From Isoetes taiwanensis (taxonomy: Eukaryota; Streptophyta; Lycopodiopsida; Isoetales; Isoetaceae): 64,000 bases of DNA. The stretch covers positions 3,008,001 to 3,072,000 of the forward strand of contig JAJEKV010000073.1 of the NCBI GenBank assembly GCA_021234155.1. Direction: 5' to 3'. Made by a program: the position numbers and the translations under genes. Under the pieces are notes generated by a model that saw only the letters and a list, made by a program, of their open reading frames with translations, searched no databases and was not told the origin of the DNA. Position 1 is the stretch's first letter; each line of letters starts with the position of its first letter. Positions 59,750-64,000 of the stretch are shown here, in pieces.

Positions 59750-60510
59750 AAATTCTGTAAGAAAATATTATGAACCAGTCCTTATTATATGATGTGAAAT
59801 TTTGATGTCAATATGAGTCCCATTTTCAGTCCGAGTCCCAAAATTCAAGATTTGTCCCACTTTAATTAAATACGACTTTTAAGCTTCGTATTGATGTAGG
59901 GTTGGCATAGGCGGTTCAATTCCTTCATGTCATCCCTATCAAGCGCAGTCTTCTCCTTATAGTAATCGAAATCATGGCATGCGTTGGATGCAACATTGCA
60001 AAATTCTGTGATGTCGTCTTCCAACGCACGTCGTCTCTTCAGGACCGTCGCGTAATCCTTTGTATCCTTTATTTTTGAACTCGGATAGTCCTATCTAGGA
60101 TTTTGCCTTGTAAGTCAAGCATTTCTTTATCCGTGAGGCCATATATCCTTTTCATGAACTGCTTGTCAAATAACTTTGGGTCTGGCCTTGTTGGCGATTC
60201 TCCATTGTTGTCCTTAAGCTTGCCTCTTGTTCAGAAAGCCCAGCTCTTAGTCCATTTTCCCCAAACCACCTCACTGCACAGAATGAGATCATATTGGTCC
60301 GATAGAGATTCTCTGCCCTTTCTTGTTGTTTTCTTCTTTTTCTCATTTTCAAGGAGCCTGTTTCCTTTAGGCCGCTGAGGACAACCCAATGCCTTCTACT
60401 GTTGCCGAGCGTATATGATCCGGTCAGGATATGGGCTGCAACTGCAATAAATAAATGAAACTATGCCAGAACAGTTATTTTAATAATCCATGGGAAGACA
60501 AACATACTGA
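59750..60510 (-). pseudogene. Possible minus-strand coding remnant, unknown
   Basis: A minus-strand frame reads NNGESPTRPDPKLFDKQFMK and RIYGLTDKEMLDLQGKILDR (about 60210-60090), with stops on both sides. It looks protein-like; no family recognised. Confidence 0.2.
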
Positions 60511-60514
60511 AGGT

Positions 60515-60870
60515 GCAGAGCTTTCTCGACTCGCGAGTCGAGAAAATCCCTAATTACAAGGAAGCCCCTGAATAGCAGTAAATTAAAAATTCTGGGTATT
60601 CTCGACTCCTGAGTCGAGAAAATCCATGGGAAGACAAAAAAAACAGAGGGTGCAGGAAAGTCTCCAATTACAAGGAAACCCCTAAATAGCAGTAAATTGA
60701 CAATTCTGGGTAATCAACTCGCGAGTCGAGAAAATCCATGGGAAGACGAAAGGGCTTTCTCGACTCGCGAGTCGAGAAAGTCCCCAATTACAAGGAAACC
60801 CCTGAATAATAGTAAATTAACAATTCGGGGTATTCTCGCGAGTCGAGAAAATCCATCAGAATGTCATGAA
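60515..60870. repeat. Minisatellite array 2 built on the same palindrome
   Basis: Palindrome copies at 60521-60546, 60597-60621 (centre CCTGAG), 60713-60734 (left arm eroded), 60755-60780 (perfect over 26 bp) and 60831-60850 (half deleted). Spacers here are AATCCATGGGAAGAC and CCCTAATTACAAGGAAGCCC followed by a TAGCAGTAAATTAA block, unrelated to those of array 1. Confidence 0.92.
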
Positions 60871-61369
60871 CCTACGCGAAAACAAGGAAAATACGTGGAA
60901 AATGCGCAAGAAATACGCCAAGATCGGCAAAGAATCTGATATATGAACAGGATTCAAGAGTACAATGGCCCGAAAGTAAGCAGGAACATGAGATGCCTAG
61001 AAGGCTACTGGCGTTGAACCGGAACGGTTCGATAAGAAGGAGGTGCCTTCTTATATATCTAGGCCAATGGCCAGGATCGTGCCACTCTAATGGATGGAAT
61101 CGCACCGAGTGTCCGCATGCATTTAGGTTCTAGAATATTCTAGAAACTCTTAGAGATAGTCCCACATATGAAGAAACGTGAGGGAATGTCTTCAATAAAT
61201 CTTGGCAGCACACTTGGCAAGGATCTTGATTTGCAACTGGAAGGTTACGAGTTCAAACCTTGTCTTGTGCAACTACCCTTTTGCATCCATGTGACGACCA
61301 TCTTTTGTACATACGAGTATAATGTTCGTATGATACGAATATTTGTATGGTCATCATACCATCCCCCTC

Positions 61370-62425
61370 CTACGACGGCGACAAGTCCTCGGAGCTGGGG
61401 CCGGAGTACTCAAACTTGGCTTGTCCGGGTAACGTCGGTTCCGCAATTTTATTAGGAGCGTTAGTCAGATTCTCGGCAGGCTCCCAAGTTCTATCACTTG
61501 GCGAGTAACCTTCCCAATTAACAAAGTAATACAATCGTCGACGAAGAAACTTAGAGTCCAGAATCTCTCGAACCTCGAACTCCTCATGATCATCAATTTC
61601 TACTGGTGGCGGCGGTTGAGGAACACGATCCGGAAAAGTGTTAACTGTGTAGGGCTCCAATAGAGAAACATGAAATACTGGATGGAGCCAAATGACTGGA
61701 GGGAGCTTGAGCCAGAATGCCACATTGCTGATTTGAGCCATGATCCAGTAAAGACCAAGGCGACGATAGTCAAGCTTGTTGCATGATAACTGATAAAGCA
61801 CTTTAAACATTGCTCCAGAGTTTGATTAGTGCGCTCTGCCTGCCCATTACTTTCTAGATGATGACCAGATGTCAGTGAGCGGTCAATATACAATAACTCC
61901 AAAAGTCGCTTCCAAAAAACCTGCGACGAACTGCGGTCCACGATAGCTGACGATAGTATCGGGCAAGCCATGAAGTCTAACTACTTCACGAAGAAGAAGA
62001 TCCGTTGTTCCCTCACTGGTGATGGTGATGTTGCAGGGAATAAAATGAGCCATCTTAGAGAAACGATCAACAACAACCATGATGGCATCATAGCCTCGAG
62101 AGAGTGGCACTCTGGAATAAAGTCTATAGAAATGCTCTTTCGAGATCCATCTGATACCGGCAGTGGTTGAAGAAGGCCATGAGGAAGATGCCTTGGAACC
62201 TTCGCTCGAAAGCAGATATCGCAGGATCGAATAAAAGCTTTGACAGAGTGACGAAGCCCAGGCCATCAATACTCTCGACTAATAAGTTCAAGAGTCTTGG
62301 CTACTCCAAAGTGTCGGCCATACGTGAATTATGGCAAGCCTGGAGAACCTGAAGCCTAGAAGCAGCATCTGGCACATATAGAAGCCCATCATGGAGCAGG
62401 AGTCCATCGGGTGAAAGCATGTTGT
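61370..62425 (-). mobile_element. Ty3/gypsy chromovirus: integrase and chromodomain
   Basis: Minus strand from about 62425: LLLHDGLLYVPDAASRLQVL, integrase core ([20 protein letters not shown] with the first catalytic [21 protein letters not shown] with an SYRGPQF variant of SDRGxQF, the E-site region SNGQAERTNQTLEQCL), the GPY-like LPPVIWLHPVFHVSLLEPY and a chromodomain EFEVREILDSKFLRRRLYYF, VNWEGYSPSDRTWEPAENL. Chromodomains steer integration to heterochromatin marks. Two frameshifts and loss of RT make it defective. The frame ends at 61370; no convincing LTR was found beyond it. Confidence 0.93.
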
Positions 62426-62594
62426 AGTGGAACAAAAACGTGCATTTTAGCACCATATTTTTGGGTGCTAAGTGTGGTGGGAACTACCGAATTTGTAGTG
62501 GGAGAGGGAGTTATTTTTTCAAAAATACACATGATTACTTATTCAAAATTTTGTCCTTTCAGTCTTATTCAGGCTTATTCAGCAACGTACACGA

Positions 62595-62718
62595 TCATTT
62601 TCCCTCAAAAACTCTGATCACGCTCCCTTAATCCGGCAAGACCATTTCGGATTCTGAATTTTCATTTTCCCTCAAAAACTCTGATCACGCTCCCTTAATC
62701 CGCCAAGACCATTTCGAT
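62595..62718. repeat. Tandem duplication, 68-bp period
   Basis: ATTTTCCCTCAAAAACTCTG ... AAGACCATTTCG occurs at 62595-62650 and 62663-62718 with one change (CCGGCAAG to CCGCCAAG). Confidence 0.92.
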
Positions 62719-62719
62719 T

Positions 62720-63415
62720 TACGGCAAGAAGATCGATCCGCGAAATGGCTCGATCATACCGAACTTGAATGCCACGGGATACACCTACAAGGAAATGTGC
62801 GGGCAAGAAAAGCATTCGCCACACAAGAAGAAATCGAAGTCTGTTTGGGGACCGAAAGTATTAGGAAAATCCACTTACAGGTGGGTTGCATTCTAGATTC
62901 GGGGATGCCCATGATTCTCTGTTATTTAGAATATTGTTTTGTTTCATCATGCAGGTTGAAGAATCTGAGCAAGGAGAGGTATAATGAATATATGTGCCTT
63001 TACAAAAAATCACAAGGGGGAAGTGTGCACGGGGAGGCATGGCCTCTGAGACTATGGCATTGCGTATTACCTTCACACAAAAGGAAAAGAAATAAACCTG
63101 GTTGAGTTTCCGCAAGTTGATTAAGAGAAAAAGGGTCTAAAGACTCTCCGTCCCAATGTAAGAGGAAGCATGCAAGCATTTCAAATAGTGTGGAAGCGAG
63201 AGCAACCCGCCAGATGATGCTTCCTCTCTTGAAATGACTAGGCCACAATTCAAGCCTCCTCAAGTTTGTAAGAAGAATCTCGGGGAAAATCTTTGAAAAA
63301 ATAGGTACTTTTCAACCCTCTTCTTACGGAACCACCATATGATGCAATTTAATATTGGAACTATTATTTTCCAGCAAAGGTCTAGCAAGCTTGAACAATC
63401 GGGTACACCACTTAC
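62720..63415. other. No gene recognised
   Basis: Short frames on both strands, none with a recognisable motif. Confidence 0.35.
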
Positions 63416-63529
63416 TTCTTCATTTGGGTGTGTTGTGAGTTATGTGTAGGAAATTTGTCTTTGCTAGTTTCGAAGTTGTGGTGGATAATTTCAGTTCCGA
63501 TGGTATGTAGCTCCAAATGTGTTACGGAG

Positions 63530-64000
63530 ACAGTCATATGGTGCCAATTATATGTTAATAATATAGTTTGTAGCATATGTAGTGTCACATATAGTACCAA
63601 ACAATGGTACCTTATCCGAATAGTGAATTGGCTTCCATATGTTTCTATACTTAGTGTCATATGTGATGTTAGATATGGTGATACTTGTGAATGGTGGATT
63701 ATGCGCCATATGTGGTGCCAAGCGCTGCGCTAAATATTGCACCACGCTATACGCCACATATGGGGTGGTGGATGCTGCTTGGGATGTGGTGCCTTCTTTG
63801 CATTGTGGTGCCACATGTGGTGTCTAATGTGGCACTACTATGGATCCACATTTTGCACCACATGTGGTGTCTTCGGCGCCATTTGTGGGCCAAGTAATGG
63901 ATTGCCATATGTGGTGCCTTGGGTGCATTGTGGTGCCATAGGTGGTGTGTCATGTGGCACCGGTTTGGTGCCACATGCACCACATGTGGTGAATATGGCG
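63530..64000. repeat. Degenerate minisatellite of ATGTGGTGCC type
   Basis: Many variants of CCATATGTGGTGCC, CACATGTGGTGTC and GCATTGTGGTGCCA recur every 10-25 bases to the window edge. The palindrome CACCACATGTGGTG appears near 63855 and 63975. Frames across it repeat Met, His, Val and Tyr and are not genes. The array continues beyond the window. Confidence 0.8.

Noticed and set aside
59453-59792. Proline/leucine-rich ORFs at 59.5 kb
   Set aside because: Translation of the pyrimidine minisatellite in several frames.
56979-60870. CRISPR-like array
   Set aside because: Repeats are spaced regularly but spacers within each array are copies of one another, the genome is eukaryotic and no cas genes exist.
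61370-62425. Integrated plant pararetrovirus
   Set aside because: The integrase and chromodomain identify a Ty3/gypsy chromovirus; no movement or coat protein motif was seen anywhere in the window.
63412-63983. Small His/Met-rich proteins at the right edge
   Set aside because: Frames through the ATGTGGTG minisatellite on both strands; repetitive translation only.

Overview
This window looks like nuclear DNA from a land plant with a large, repeat-rich, AT-rich genome. Genes have GT-AG introns, and the only complete gene is a plant-type receptor-like cytoplasmic kinase. Most of the rest is degraded retrotransposon and small DNA-transposon sequence. The abundance and style of the LINEs would fit a fern or another non-seed vascular plant. 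That assignment is inference and is weak. Coding calls rest on reading frames, motifs and splice sites read by eye; no database search was possible.

Layout. 0-3 kb: unrecognised exon-like ORFs. 3.1-6.9 kb: two LINE fragments head to head, then a transposase-like remnant (6.9-7.9 kb). 9.6-11.1 kb (-): the C-terminal exons of DNA polymerase alpha subunit B (POLA2-like), preceded by three spliceable exons of a plant/cyanobacterial-type HNH nuclease protein; further unrecognised exons lie up to 17.5 kb. A foldback element with 167-bp arms sits at 13.4-13.9 kb, and tandem and structured repeats at 15-16.9 kb. 18.6-20.5 kb (-): gag-protease end of an LTR retrotransposon, cut by a LINE (20.5-24.1 kb, +) that has a duplicated endonuclease segment and a 232-bp hAT-like MITE inside it. 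25.4-28.4 kb (-): an intact 10-exon, 748-aa USP-domain plus kinase-domain protein. 28.8-31.3 kb: a repeat also present inverted at 50.6-51.8 kb; the first copy carries a near-perfect cruciform and a 657-bp MITE that the second copy lacks. 33.0-34.9 kb: a PIF/Harbinger transposase pseudogene split by a foldback element. 36.9-38.5 kb: structured repeats. 40.8-45.2 kb (-): a GC-rich, frameshifted, nearly full-length LINE; 45.5-56.6 kb: many further LINE pieces, including an L1-type ORF1. 57-61 kb: two minisatellite arrays sharing one palindrome. 61.4-62.4 kb (-): integrase and chromodomain of a Ty3/gypsy chromovirus. 63.4-64.0 kb: a degenerate minisatellite.

The signals most worth following are (1) a conserved, covarying stem-loop/three-way-junction RNA element in the 3' UTR of one LINE family that also occurs in a different repeat family, (2) an 18-30 bp palindrome (core CTCGACTCGCGAGTCGAG) that recurs in two arrays whose spacers are unrelated, and (3) C-terminal fragments of two unrelated host genes lying side by side on one strand, which may be a captured-gene chimera.
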